From: Vitellaria paradoxa
Lineage: Eukaryota; Streptophyta; Magnoliopsida; Ericales; Sapotaceae
Direction of reading: 5' to 3'
DNA: 64,000 nt
Assembly (NCBI GenBank): GCA_019916065.1
Contig: CM034239.1
Span: 30,962,419-31,026,418 of the forward strand
The notes under the pieces were generated by a model. That model worked only from the letters and a program-made list of their open reading frames with translations, had not been told where the DNA came from and searched no databases. The position numbers were made by a program, and so were the translations under genes. Below, piece after piece: positions 1-12,617 of this stretch (positions are counted from its first letter, which is position 1; every line of letters starts with the position of its first letter).

Positions 1-62
1 ATAGTATACCCTTCCCAATAAGGTTAGATTTATAAAATAAACTGAAAGATGTCTCTAAAAAG

Positions 63-1275
63 TTAAAGGAATAACCAAAAGGTACAAGTCTTGAAACTGA
101 AATCAAATTCCAAGTTACAAAAGGTATTTTCTAAATTTAAAAAAAAACCACTACTTAAAACTAAGTTACTCGTTCTAATTGCCTCCACATGTGAATGCAT
201 CTTGTTCCTCGAATAGATGCACTGGTCACTTCCCACTAGCTTCCTTAGGTTTTTCAAACCTTGCAAGGAATATGAAATATGGATTGTAGAACTAGAATCA
301 ATCCACCATGTATTATGATTAACATTAACCATATTAGATTTGTAACAAATAAATGAAATTGAATTACCTTTCTTCTCAAGCCATTGTTGAAACTTGATGC
401 AATCCTTCTCCATGTGTCCTTTCTTTTTACAAAAGAAGCACTTGGATACTTACCAAAAAAAAAAAACACTTGAATTCTTCCTTAATGTTAGCTTGGGGAG
501 GAATTTTACCTTTTTCCTTTTGTTTGGCTTGGGCTTTATTCTTTCCTTGAGTTGCCATGTTTATACTCTCTCCCATTTCCATTACCAACTCCCTTCCTTT
601 TGAACACACATGATCAAGAGTTCATTAACTGACCAATTATCCTTAAGTGTGTTATAGGATATTTTGTAGGGTCCATACTGCTTTGGAAGACTATTCAGCA
701 TGTAATGCACAAAGAAAGACTCAAACATCTTAACCTCAAGAGTCTTCAACTGAGCTATAATGTCCCTCATTTGCATAATGTGATTAGGCATACCTTTAAC
801 ACTAGTAAGCCTCAAAAATGGAAACTTCATTGTCAAGATGCTAGCAAATGCTTTATCTAAAGTCTCAAACTACGCATCAACAGCCTTCATTGTTGCCGGG
901 ACTTTATCATGTTGATCAATTGAACTGTGGATACCAGCAGAAATTTTGGTCTTTATGAACATCACACTAAGGCAATTAGATTGTTCTCGACGTTCATAAA
1001 GAGTAATATCACTTGCACTGCTAGTTTCAGTAATTGCAGGTGGTTCATCCTTTCGAATAGCATAATTAATATCCATCCACCCCAAATGAAGAAGAAATTT
1101 TGCCCTTCCAAAATTTATGGTTATCACCTTTTAACTCGGGAATTTTACATTTTATATCAGAAATATTTGCAAGTTGTACTATTGAATAAAAAAAAATACG
1201 TGCATATATAGCAATAATTGAGGCTAACAAACAAATAACATATTTTACCAATATAAAGCATATTTTAAAATTCAT
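63..1275 (-). pseudogene. Broken copia gag and start of protease (element G)
   Basis: Gag begins near 1165 with a KIPELKG..N..FW motif typical of the copia Gag N-terminus, then shifts frame near 1080 and 870. The UBN2-type Gag core lies at 582-836 (ESFFVHYMLNSLP, followed by YNTLKDNWS). The start of the aspartic protease is at about 290-330, where the catalytic motif reads WWIDSSSTIHI, with Ser where the family has Gly. Several frameshifts and stops mean no Gag-Pol can be made. The zinc knuckle expected between 420 and 580 is not readable. Identification is by motif order and spacing. Confidence 0.8.
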
Positions 1276-2223
1276 GAATCAAATGACATAAAAATTGCCT
1301 ACGGGCTAAATTCTAATTCAAGTAGATTCATGATCAAACTTTATGAAAAAACTATCAAATTATGTTTCAATTCCTAGGGGTAAATTAGGAAAATAATTTG
1401 ATATTTTATCCTAATTAATCATACAAATATAATAAAAATTCATGTGGAACAAAATTTATTATATTAAATATGATAATTACAACTAATATCTTTATTCTTT
1501 ATGTAATCCCAAAAATAGCATAATATATATAATTTGTATAATTAAATATGCTGTGGCTAATCCCTAATTAATTAAAATTATATGGATTACTGGACATTTA
1601 ATACCTTATAGCATAATATAATTCATACAGAAATGCATGCATTAATTTGTAACAAGATAATTAATACATACAAATTTATACATTCATAAAACATAATAAA
1701 TGCCAAAACTTTAAGTCCTACAAAGATACCCAAAAGTACACAAAACATAATAAATCCAAACTTTAAGTATACGGATGCCCAAAAATAAGTTTTGGATTTT
1801 CTATTTTTTTTAAAGATAATGTGTCCTTTTCTTTAGCTATATGAAAATATAAGTCTTGCATAGGTGTGATAGACCTTGCAGAGCCTACTAAAAGTAAATG
1901 TATATTGTAGCTACTAAAAATTTGTCCCATGTACTCTAAAGGAAGATTGTACTTGGTCATCTTCAATCTTTAGATGGGTTATTTTGATCCCAATTCAACC
2001 CATTTAATAGACTCGAGTCAATCTTAACCTTTTGAATATCAAAATTAATGTTTCAAATCACAAAATTGTTAGAAATATAATTTACTAATGATTTCTAACA
2101 TTAATTTTTTCAAAAAATATTCCTAGAAACAATCTTTAAATCTAAAATATTATTTGGGTATTAAAAAAACTGCAGAATTTCATAAAAAAACATATTAATA
2201 CATCAAGGTAGAGGCAAAGATAT
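1276..2223 (-). other. Untranslated leader of copia G
   Basis: AT-rich sequence between the primer-binding site and the first Gag motifs, with no coding signal on either strand. It is longer than most copia leaders, so it may contain an old unrecognised insertion. Confidence 0.5.
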
Positions 2224-2235
2224 GCTCTGATACCA
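2224..2235 (-). promoter_or_regulatory. Primer-binding site of copia G
   Basis: The reverse complement reads TGGTATCAGAGC, a perfect match to the initiator-Met tRNA primer site common in plant copia elements. It fixes the element's orientation and the inner end of the LTR. Confidence 0.85.
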
Positions 2236-2237
2236 AT

Positions 2238-2739
2238 TGTTAGATTTAATTTGAACAGATCTATCATGTATAAACAAACAATATGTATAGATCGAATGCA
2301 AAAAATAAGAAACAATTACTAACTTCCCACCATTAATGTTCAAGCTTCTTTGCAGAATAATTCCTTTTATGTTTTGGCTCTTCCAAGCCCTTAAACTACT
2401 CCCTCTAATGGTGTATTATATTATTATAAGAGTGTATATGGCTCAAGGGGCCAAAACTGTGTCTCTTATTTCCTTTAAATAGCATGTTCTCATCAAGCAC
2501 GTAAAAAAACATACTCAGTTACCATTCTTAATCGTGGGCAACACCCATGAACCAACAAACATGGGAAAATATAAACATTAGACCATTTCAAAATTTAAGA
2601 TCCCAAGAATAATGCAAAATATCTACACTCTTTTGCCTTAACCAAATTTCTTCACTTCTTAAACTGCAAGCCTTCTGTCAATTGCATGTGCTTGCGCACA
2701 GACAGCTATTCGGACAGGGGTACAAATGAGATTTTAACA
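2238..2739 (-). repeat. 5' LTR of copia G (502 bp)
   Basis: On the plus strand the segment opens TGTTAG and closes TAACA, which is the TG...CA LTR signature read backwards. It abuts the primer-binding site with a 2-base gap (AT at 2236-2237). No second copy is visible, so the outer boundary at 2739 rests on the terminal motif only. Confidence 0.75.
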
Positions 2740-3784
2740 CTTTGTCATTTTTTTTTCATCATTCTCCCACGAATTGCTCTTTGTCGATCGTATATGCATG
2801 TGGATGACATCGACCGGATAGGAGTCTGAACGAATTTGGGTTCATTTTGATTATTTTAACTTAGGTTTTTTTTTTTTTTGTTTTCTTGCAATTTCTTTGC
2901 TTCAACTTGCCTTGTCTCTTCAATTGTACCCTTGCTGCATTTTTTGGTCCTAAAATGCTAAATTTACTTCCTATAAATACATAAACATTAAAAAATATAA
3001 GAGCATGAGATATTCAAGATAAAATTAAGCAATAGACAAGCATAAACAAGTAATTGGCAACCTAATACAATATCATAAATATAATATTACATGCCAACAA
3101 AAGAGGGAGCAGAACTTGGGTTGTTGTTGTTAAGGAGAAATTTTTGTCTTATTGCAAATGGGAACAAAGATGGAGGAAATGAGGAGAGATCACTTAGTTC
3201 AATCAAACCCAAACCTAGCTATAGCACGCTCATGATTCTCTCATTTTTCTCATTTTTTTCTGGAGCTTTAACAGGTAAGTGTAGTAGATTACAATGCTAT
3301 TTGCATTTATTTCATATAATGAAGTTGATTTATGTTTTAAATTTCTCATTGACGATATATATCTTTCTGTATCTATACACACACATATATATATGGGTTT
3401 AATCTTTTATGAATCGTAACTTTTATTGTAATTCGACCTTAATTTAGAATCATGTGATGTCTGATTATTGAGCTTAAGACTCGGATTGGTTGGATTTATC
3501 CAAAGAGTGGTTCAATGATAAAATTTTATAGTTCAAATTGAAGGTCATGAACAAAGCTCAAAGGCTCTAGCTCCTTGTAACCTGTGTGTATCCATACGTG
3601 TATATATATGTGAGTTTAATCTTTTATGAATTGTAAAGGCCTAATATGCCTGAATATTACTCTGGCTATATATGAGGAGAACTGTTGTTCAGTTGAGGCC
3701 GATGTATTTATTTATTATTATTTTATTCTCATAACTCCTCCAAGATAGTTGTATGGCTCTGGTTGAGTTTTATAATGATCATTA
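2740..3784. other. AT-rich DNA, one weak first-exon candidate
   Basis: No recognisable gene. An open frame on the plus strand runs from an ATG at 3091 to a good splice donor (CAG/GTAAGT) at about 3273-3274, giving ~61 residues that end in a short hydrophobic stretch. I cannot assign a family and see no partner exon. Two ~40-bp stretches ending in a GTTTAATCTTTTATGAAT-type motif (about 3379-3420 and 3598-3640) are near-identical direct repeats. Confidence 0.25.
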
Positions 3785-4004
3785 AATGCTTATGGTCATT
3801 TGATTCTAAATATTAGTAGCAGTTGTGCTTTTTCCATTTAAGAATCTCAACAGTCAATATATTTCTCTAAAAATTTTTGTCTTTTATTTCTTATTTTGGA
3901 GATGAAAAGATAACCCATTATTTCATTTTTCGTCAAATTTTATCTCAAAGAGAGTCATCGTCTATTGATTGTTGAGTTGAACACAACATAATGGAATTTC
4001 ATTA

Positions 4005-4035
<31 letters not shown>

Positions 4036-5170
4036 TTCATCATTTCATATTGAGAAATAATTTTAACATTTGACAAAAATTTTATTTTCTTACTTTTTAT
4101 ACTAATCATTGATTTAGTGACTGTTGAAAATCATTAATAATTGTGCTTCTCAATTCAAAATTATTTTTTATTAAATACTTCTAGCCATTGCATTTAAACA
4201 TTAGTTGTCATTGGTGAGAATATTTCTTTATACATTTATTTTTCATTTTCTTAATTCATACATATAAAATAACTCATTATTTCAATATACATTAACTTTC
4301 ATATCAATAGTTTCATATCAATAGTAGATGTTGTCTATCGGTTGTTTAGGTGAATGCACCAAAATGAAATTTTAATAACTTAGTATATTTCTATTCCCTC
4401 TATTTGTTATTGCAAATTGAAAAATAACTCAACACAAAAGAATATATTTCTTATTTTTATTATTTATACTAATCATTGATGATTATTTTAGTTTATCAAT
4501 AAAAAAATATTTTCTATTAATATTTCTAGCTATTGGTATAAATGTTGGAAGAGTGGTCATTGAGCTTTTACCATTTAAGTTCATAATGGTTAATATATCT
4601 CTATATATTTTTTTATTCCTTATTCTATACACATAAAATAACTTATTTTTTCATTCACCTTAAAATTTGACACCAAAGGGAGACATCAATTATCAATTGT
4701 TCAAGTGAATGTAGCACAATGGAACTTCAGTAATTCAGTATTTGTACTTTCTACATTCCTCATTGCAAATTGAAAATAATTTTAATGTTTGACATAAATT
4801 TTTCTCTATTTTTTTAACCATTGATTTAATGACTAGTCAATATTATTAATGATTATGTATTGTAATTAAAAATTATTTTTTGTTAAATGCTTGTAGCCTT
4901 TAGATTTTAAATGTTGGAGTAATGACCGTTGAGTTTTTACTATTTTAAATACTCAACAGTCGTTATATTTTTCTATATATTGGGTTAGTCATTTCTTATT
5001 TCATACAAACAAAATAACTTGTTATTTCATCCTCCATCAAGCTTCATAGCAAAGAGAGGCATATCTATCTATTATTTAGGTGAATATAGTATAATAGAAC
5101 TTTAGAAATGAAGTATTTCTACTTCCTCTATTCATTATAACAAATGGAAAAACATATTTGTGTATATATT
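3785..5170 (+). repeat. Diverged tandem repeat, ~365-bp unit, about 4 copies
   Basis: The same series of landmarks recurs in order: a TT(C/G)TAGCC-like start, a CAACAGT(C/T) motif with a polypyrimidine run, a (CA)AAATAACTTATT-like block, a GAATGnAGCACAATGGAA-like block, and an ATTGCAAATTGAAAA-like block. Units start near 3785, 4173, 4516 and 4883. The first is lengthened by an (AT)n tract at about 4008-4034. Identity between copies is moderate, so the array is old. No coding frame spans it. Confidence 0.6.
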
Positions 5171-5664
5171 CTAACGTATGATTGTAAGGTTTTATACTTC
5201 GTTTTTACTCATAGTTCATATATTTGAAAATAGAAAAGATTTATTTGTTATGTTATTATTGTAGATTGATAATTCCTGTAACAGTGCTTTTAATACCATG
5301 TGTTATCTAACCTCCTAAATATCTATCTATCTTCATTTTACTCTTTGCTTCTTTCCCTATTGCTTATTTTTCTTATTTTTGGTTCAAATAAGCTTAAGCA
5401 TTCATAACATCCTAAAACAATGTATTTGGACATGTTATGCAATCTGGATTATTAGCCATTGAAGGAGTAAAGATTCTAGAGGCATAAAGTCTTTTTTTTT
5501 TTTTAATGAAAATGCAATTAACATTTTTGTATTTATTTTAGAAAGTCATTTAATACTAAACATTATTTCTCCATTATTTCTTTTGGTTATATAATGGTTA
5601 TCTCCACAAGCTAAAAGTATTTACGGTGTTATTACTCTTGGGTACAAAAGTAGAAAAAAAAAAA
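5171..5664. other. AT-rich spacer upstream of the ULT pseudogene
   Basis: No genes or repeats recognised. It would contain the former promoter of the downstream ULTRAPETALA-like gene, but I see no convincing TATA box at a fixed distance. Confidence 0.4.
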
Positions 5665-7615
5665 ATGGCCATGGCGATTTATGATGAAGGTGCAACCATG
5701 TTTAAAGATGAGGAGTTGAAAGACATATGTTATGTTGAAATAGGAGCAAACTACGTTAAGGTGTATCCTAAAAGTTAAGATCACGGTGAGAGATCTAGAA
5801 AACTTAAAACTTATGTAAATTGTAACCTTGAGATCAAATGTGAATGCTATCCAAATTGTAGTGAAGCCAAGTATCTTCATCTCCCCACTGTAGTCATTTA
5901 CATTTACTTTTACATTAAAAAGTTATTGTTGAATTTTTATATACTTATATATATAATTATCATCAACTATGCAATCAAATTATAAAAATCAGTATTTTCT
6001 ACATGGTAATAAATGTATCTTTGAATCATATATACCTATTTTCTAGTTATTTATTAAATTTTGAATCGTACTATTTTAAGTTCCATTAAAAATAAAAAAA
6101 ACACTTAATGAAGATATAGACATTAGTCACATGTAATATGTTGCCATATGTATATTATATTTTGGAACTAAACATACTTTATAATGAATTGTTCTTTTTA
6201 AGGATATTTTTTCTATCTACACATCAAAAATATTAAATGGTTAATTTATTGAACCTTCTTTAGAGAAAATACTTTAATTCAAATCGTATTTTGTTTAGAT
6301 TTTGTGTCAACAGTTGTGTATTGTTAATTAATTTATGCACTATACTTAAGAATTTCTTCAAGCAGCTTGACAAAATTTTGAGTTTTAAAGGGAAAATGTT
6401 GGAATTTTTAAATTTTAAGGGGGTAACACATTAATTTTTGAAAATATCAAAAAATATAATTAAAATAAGATTTTCAAAATTATGAGGGATTGGGGGCACG
6501 AACTGTCACCTCCTATGTATCTACAAGTGAAACTTTATTTTGGTTTGACCATACTAATTTAATTAATTTTTTATTATTAATTGGATTGAATAATAATATT
6601 TTATGTATTAAATAATAAAAACTTATCTATGATTTATTTATAGAGAAGTTGTCTTCGCGTACATTTCTAATACATAATGAGAGGGGACAAATCAGCAATT
6701 GGAAGAGTCATATTTGTATTATCAGGGGAAATGATAAAAGGGTTTAGCTTTGAAATACACCTTTATTGAAGTACTATCATAAGTACTATCATATAGAAAG
6801 ACCAGAAGAGGTTGAAGGTCTTTTTCGGCCTTGCCATGCTATTCATCGAGATAAGTTCCTCCATTGCTTCCATTGTGGAAAAGAACGCCGCTTCCACCAT
6901 AAAACTATAGAGGAGTGTTGTGTATGCGTTGATGCTTTGGAGTTGTATTGGAAATGTTCTGACAATCAATTTGGATGGTAAAACTCTCTATTCTCCCAAC
7001 TACTAGATAATTTAATTGAAACTCTATTCTTATTGTATTGGAACTTTGTCTTCAAAGATCTACTCCTTGTTTTGGAATATATTAATCTTAATTATTGAAC
7101 AATTAAAAGTAATGACAATGCTATACAACTAAAAAATGTAGTAAGAAAATTCAACCTCAATTATGTGGTCAAATGAATGACTATCATTTCAAAATAAAAA
7201 AAATAGCAAATAAAAAAAAACTATAAGGTAAGGGTTCATTTACAAAGCTGGCATTCCATATTATTCTGATAGATTTTTTATTTTATTTTATTGTCTAGTT
7301 GGATTTTCTTAGGAAAATTGTTAATGTGTTGCTTGTATATAAATTCTCTGTAGTCTCTTGAACATGGCTAGCTTGTTGAACTCTTCTAAAATGGCTTGTT
7401 ACTAAGTTTATAATTAACAATGATTTCTTTCCTATTTTAGTGTAATTTGTGAAGATTCAAAGGAACGACAAAGCTGCAAGGTTTGTCAAGGTTGCCCTAT
7501 TTATCTAAGATGCAAATGTTGTATGACATGTGTTTGCCTTAGATGTGGAATGTGTTGTTTTAAAGGTTGCCCCCGCCGAACATATGTTGATTTCATCCAA
7601 AATTTGGGAGATTAG
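5665..7615 (+). pseudogene. ULT-like: ULTRAPETALA-like (SAND-domain) pseudogene, three exons
   Basis: Exon 1 is 5665-5860 (ATG at 5665), exon 2 is 6644-6977 and exon 3 is 7441-7615, ending in TAG. Both introns, 5861-6643 and 6978-7440, have GT-AG ends. The product aligns in order with ULT1/ULT2 trithorax-group regulators of shoot and floral meristems: LEIKCECYPNC at the SAND-region end of exon 1, W-K...I...G and LLKYY in exon 2, then HCGKERRF and WKCSD, and in exon 3 the Cys-rich tail (TCVCLRCGMCC, ending YVDFIQNLGD). Three in-frame stops break it: TAA 5776-5778, TAG 6745-6747, TGA 6751-6753. Two residues of the usual exon-1 Cys loop are also missing. Splice sites are intact and the C-terminal Cys pattern is well kept, so decay looks recent relative to duplication. 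Identification is from remembered family motifs and is strong. Confidence 0.88.
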
Positions 7616-8811
7616 GTTGCTTCCTAATAAATGACATTTGAAGAAACACAAACTTGAGTTTTTGGAAGACCAGCATGTTTTCCTATTAAAGGATAATTGA
7701 AAAAATGAAGACCTTAATAGATTTCCTTGTGTCATTTGATAAACAATTGTACTCCCTTTTTAGGTATCTTAATAATCATAAAGTTGTTTTTTTCTAACTT
7801 TTGTAATTAGAAAACTAATAAGAAGTTCTCTTTACATATGACCCGAGTTAGCTTATTATTTGAGTTTGTAGAGAAAGTTTTATTAATCTAAAAACTTAAC
7901 TAAATAATTTCTAATGATAGTGAACCCAAGTTGATTTCCTAGAGAAATATGCTCTATTAAATTTTTATCGTGACATCATGGATTAAAATCTATCACTTTA
8001 TAATAAGTAGAAGTTGCCACGTATTATGCACATGTATATTAATGACTAGGACATGAAAGTAAAAGAAAGGTAACAACATGAAATTCAATTTGTTGTCCTA
8101 AAAAAAAAAAATTGCCCCTTTCCCGTTTGGTCTTGCATTGATAAACCTCTTTGGTATTCATTACGAGCTCATTAAGAATGTTGCCTAAAGACTCAAAATT
8201 ATTGGGTACAGGGAGGAGAAGATGGATTTTTTTTTAGAATAACTAAAGATTACAGTTATATAAGGGTGGGAGAGAGACAAACTCGAATTCTTAATGTGAT
8301 CTAGAGTGGGGGAAGATGATTATTTGAAAAATATAATATGTTTATTGTGTAAACATATTTAGGATATAGAGAGACGAAGATAATTATGTAAGTATTATTG
8401 ATTCTATAATTTGGAAATATAATGAAGAGAAAATGGTTAAGTAATTGATTTCATCAAATATAAAATTTAATGAATCTTTACTAAGATTAACTTTCAAAAA
8501 TATAAATGTTATTTATTATGCATTATTTTACCGTATTTTCTTGATATGATAAGATGAGGTAAATTTCCAATATCCATATTTGTTAAAATTCTCTCCGTGC
8601 AATAATGGCTATGTCATAAATTTATAGTCTCAAAATTATTTGAGCATTTTTAATTGTTTCTCCAATTTTGTACATGTGATGACTCATTTTTGCTAAAAAT
8701 AGTTACAATCAGGTCTGTTAATAAGTTAGGTTTGGATCAGACTCGTCAAATGCAGACTCAATTTGGATCCAACAATATAATTAATCTGAAAGAGGATTTT
8801 AGGATACATTT
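7616..8811. other. No gene recognised
   Basis: AT-rich DNA downstream of the ULT-like pseudogene, presumably starting with its former 3' UTR. Short open frames here have no family features. Homopolymer A and T runs (about 8100-8112 and 8228-8235) are the only notable structure. Confidence 0.4.
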
Positions 8812-11800
8812 TGTCATATTCCGAATCCTACGACCCGGGGGCATAAGCTAAAATGTACACAAAATACCCACAATCATCATATAGCCCCTATCCCAATCAG
8901 AGCCGTATATAACTGGAGTGGAAACGTAAATAGAAGACAACAAACTATAATAAACATAAAATCACAGTCATAATTGGACGCAATGTTGCACAACTCAAAA
9001 ATAAATAAAATTTACTGAGCCCCAACATACCCTAAAAATAGAAAAAGTAAATATATATATACATCATCTCATCTTATAAGGATACCAAAAGAATAAGTAT
9101 AATAATTGTTTTAACCTCGCATTCACGGCATAAAAAATAAAGACTAAAAAGAAATGGAAAATCTAAGTCTCCAGCACAATCAGTTTTGTAGGCAACCTAG
9201 CATCAGACCTTGCAACAAAATCTATAAGGGAGTGAGCACGAGTCCACATGTGCCCATTGGAACGTACAAACATATACAATATGTCCTATCATGCCACTGC
9301 ATGTGATTAATGTATCTCAACCAATCAATATGACATCATGACAATTTAATCAAGGCATCAAATTAATCAAACTAGTAGTCTGTTATTATCAAACAAAAAT
9401 TATTATAAGCAGTAAGTTATTTCTTTGCCAACATCATACTCATTATATCATCATTATCCTTATCAAAATGAAACAATCTTATTATTTCCAATTATGACTC
9501 AACTCAATCACATCACAACTGAACATACTTAACATAACACAACATCTAACTCAACTCACACACTCGACCACACAACTCACGCATGTACAACACACAACAG
9601 GTTTAAGTAGGTACTCAACAAGATTGGCTAGTGGTCATAACATCCAATCCCAACAAACCATTATAGGTGTCAGTAGTTAGGGCCTAGGCACTCCTTACCA
9701 TCGTAGGCATTTGCATCCCTTAGAACAATTAATACATCATTGTGGGTGTCTCATCGCTTGATGAGTTACTAGCCATTAGAAACCATAACCGGCTCTTACG
9801 CAAGTTTAGGGATTTCAACCCATGGGTACGTATACCCTCTATTTTAATAGTACCTCTCAACATAAAATCAACTCATGTACCCCGCATAAACAAAACCTCT
9901 CAAACCATATATAGCAGGACACATTGTCTAACTTAAAACACCACAACAGCAGGGTATAATGTCAAAATAACAAAACATCACAACCCAACAAACATAGTCG
10001 GACATCACAGTCCAATCAGCAAAGCATCATAACCCCAACACACGTTACTCCACAATCATATTTATATAGTCTCATCTTTTCATCATGCTGATCTTTTCAT
10101 CCAATAATTGTAATATCTTATTTATTTCTCATTTATATTATAAAATCATATATGATTAATTGTTTAGGCAAGCCATACATCTCATCACGTGTCATCATAC
10201 ATCTATAAATCAAAATATCACAACATTATATCATTCTGCACAACATGTTTGTTTAAAAATATAAACAAAATGTAAATCCTATCATGCTATAATCAATACT
10301 TTTAAAATTTATAAACCTGCTCAACAATAGCCGTAAATAAACATTATTATTATTATTAGAGTTATAATTATAAATTGGCAAATCCGAAGTCAAAGTAGAG
10401 CTCCATAACTTGTAGATTTAGATGTAGGTTAAATTATCATAATCTCAAGTCAGAATAAATTGTAGAAGTCTCAAAATAAGCCTAGAAGTTTGTAAAGATA
10501 GAACAAGCCAAAATTGCCACTTTACGAGTAACTCGTAGGAAGGCAGCAAGAAGCTTATAGGATAATATCGACAGCATGGTTTTGGGGTTTTGGCCATGTG
10601 AGAAGACCACATTGATTCACAAAAAAGCCGTAGGAAAAACGCAAGAAGAGTTATCTTGCGAGGTTTGCGGTTTTAGTATTCCAAGTTGCTTTTTGGCAAC
10701 CCTATGCATCAGGATTTCATTTCTTATATATTCTAGGATGCACATAGGGTTTTCTAGAGAAAGAGAAACAATTTCAGAAAATGACAGAGCAATATTACAA
10801 GGTGTTTCTCTCAATTACTTAGTCAAAATCGTTGAGCGTGCTTGATTTGAAGGAGTTTAAGTCTTGAAGGCTGAGGATTCAACGATTGCCGAGGATTTTC
10901 GGTGCATATCCTTCAAGGAGTTGAATAGGGCTTTCACTTGGGAGTTGGTGAATTGAGGAATCGAGGCTTAACAATATATAACTAGGCAAAACAAGCACGA
11001 TAATAAATCACTATATGAACCCTGTCTGAATAGAGGTATACTAAAGCAACTGTCCGGACACCATCTAAAGAGAAGCTACCAATACAACTTTTCTAGTTTG
11101 TGTTCTTCATTGAACCCGAACCCCAAACCACAAAATTCACCATTTCACCCTAGAAATTCAACAACATGACAAATACACATATGTAAGATCATAGGTATTA
11201 AACAAAATTTCACCTAAATAACTCATGTATGCAACATAATATTCAATATTTAAATATATATACTCTTATATAAATATATATGTATATGCCAATAACCATA
11301 CATATATCAACAAATCTTGCTACAGTCAAACATAAATGCACATACATACACAAGAAATAAACACTCCAAGAAAGAGCATCCCTACCTTAAATACAAAAAG
11401 AAAAGAAGCTGAAGAAGAAGTAAAGGAAGGAAAACACCAACTGCAACATCTCTGGATCAAGCCCAAACACCAACCACTACCACTACTCCACCAATGAACC
11501 ATCCAATGACCACACGAGATCACCACCAAACCCACACTACTTCACAACCCTCCGCTCATCTCTTAAACTCTATTTTCTCTTGTTTTCTCTCTCTCTCAAC
11601 TGAACTCTCTCTTCTCTTTCTTTCTCTAGAACTTCCCAAGAAATGACACCCCTACCTCAAAGACAAAAAAAGAAGCTAAAGAAGGAAAAGAAGGAAGACA
11701 CAAACTGCAACATCTCTAGATCAAGCCCAAACACCAACCACCACCGCTGCTTCACCAATGAATCATCCAATGGCCACAAGGGATCACCACCAAACCCACA

Positions 11801-12305
11801 CTACTTCATAACCCTTAGCTTTCTCTTAAACTCTCTTTTCTTTTCTTTGCTTTCTCCTTCAACCGAACTCCCCTTTTCTCTTTTGCTCTCTAGAACTTTC
11901 CCACACAAATATATACACATATACAAAATGAGGGATGAGGGAAAAGTGATTTGAGGGTAAAGGGATAATTAGGATAGAGATTAGGGTGGTTAATTAAAGA
12001 CATGATTGAAAAGATATAAAGTGACCTAAAATCAAAAATTCTAGAAAATGTTTACTCCAACCAATCCAACCCCATCCAAATCCTCATTCAGACATTGGGC
12101 TATCCGGAACCTCGTCCGAGTAGAAGCCCTAGACTTAGAAAATTTTGAGCTATATGCCCAACCATGGCTAAAATCTAACTCCACCTTGGTCAAACCAATC
12201 TAACCACTAATCCATTCAAATAAATATAGTCAAAACAAAGCCTACAAAAGCACCAATCTTCAAATACATTACAAAATATGAAAATAAAAAATCCAGGGTA
12301 TTACT
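8812..12305. mobile_element. Unclassified non-coding repeat with imperfect inverted ends
   Basis: The segment stands out by base composition (C-rich, A-rich plus strand) and by ends that are imperfect inverted copies: TGTCATATTCCGAATCCT at 8812-8829, against a right end whose reverse complement reads GTAATACCCTGGATT. It has no long ORF, and a 270-bp internal tandem duplication at 11368-11905. The ends resemble those of the element at 24021-26428 (TGTCAC..C..GGAATTT type). I could not find flanking target duplications, so both the boundaries and the class are tentative. Confidence 0.3.
11368..11905. repeat. 270-bp tandem duplication, two copies
   Basis: Copy 1 (11368-11637) and copy 2 (11638-11905) share long blocks such as CAACATCTCT(G/A)GATCAAGC and GATCACCACCAAACCCACAC, then a pyrimidine-rich stretch ending TCTCTAGAACTT. 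By eye they are roughly 85% identical. Neither contains a conserved reading frame. Confidence 0.8.
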
Positions 12306-12355
12306 TATTTTGCTCGACCATTTTCTATTTTTTGAATTATCATGCATTCTAGACA

Positions 12356-12356
<1 letters not shown>

Positions 12357-12389
<33 letters not shown>

Positions 12390-12408
12390 CAACAACAACA
12401 ACAAGAAC
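12357..12408 (+). repeat. (TAA)n/(CAA)n microsatellite
   Basis: A run of about ten TAA units passes into CAA units, directly upstream of the SINE. Open frames across it encode only homopolymers and are not genes. Confidence 0.9.
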
Positions 12409-12410
12409 AA

Positions 12411-12617
12411 AACCCGCTAAGTAGCGCAGCAGTTCTTGGGACTAACCGTAAACTCGGAGGTCTTGAGTTTGAATCCCACTGTCTACTACCCTGTCTTACC
12501 TGGTGCTTGAGTCTTACAGGTGGGTTCAAGTACCCTTGTTTTACCCATCGGCTACAGGGTTTATTGAGCGCTGCAATAAACTAGTGCGGGTTCTAGGTTA
12601 TAAAAAAAAAAAAAAAA
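12411..12617 (+). mobile_element. tRNA-derived SINE with poly(A) tail
   Basis: A pol III A box TAGCGCAGCAG (12422-12432) fits the TRGYNNARNNG consensus exactly. About 40 bases downstream the B box AGTTTGAATC (12466-12475) fits RGTTCRANNC with one mismatch. A tRNA-unrelated body of ~125 bp follows and ends in a 16-base A run at 12602-12617. Promoter spacing and an A tail without any ORF are diagnostic of a SINE. A target-site duplication is hidden by the flanking low-complexity DNA. It depends on an L1-type LINE for mobilisation. Confidence 0.8.

Larger units (their letters stand above)
1..2739 (-). mobile_element. Ty1/copia element G, 5' half, truncated by the window edge
   Basis: A minus-strand copia retrotransposon. 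Its 5' LTR is at 2238-2739, followed leftwards by a primer-binding site (2224-2235), a ~950-bp leader without open frames, and a degraded gag-protease region (63-1275). Integrase, reverse transcriptase and the 3' LTR would lie left of position 1. The LTR has TG...CA ends with TGTTA/TAACA inner inverted repeats, and the tRNA-iMet-type primer site is the usual one for plant copia elements. Target-site duplications cannot be tested because the other end is outside the window. Confidence 0.85.

Noticed and set aside
5632..5880. 82-codon minus-strand frame
   Set aside because: Antisense shadow of exon 1 of the ULT-like pseudogene.
6763..6969. Minus-strand 68-codon frame
   Set aside because: Antisense of ULT-like exon 2.
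11643..11954. 103-codon open frame on the plus strand
   Set aside because: It lies in the second copy of a 270-bp tandem duplication; the first copy does not keep the frame and the composition is low-complexity.
12411..12490. Possible tRNA gene
   Set aside because: A and B boxes are present, but the cloverleaf arms do not pair and the unit continues into a SINE body with an A tail.
12216..12584. Overlapping open frames around 12300-12500
   Set aside because: They are produced by the (TAA)n/(CAA)n microsatellite and the SINE; homopolymeric Tyr/Ile/Gln runs.
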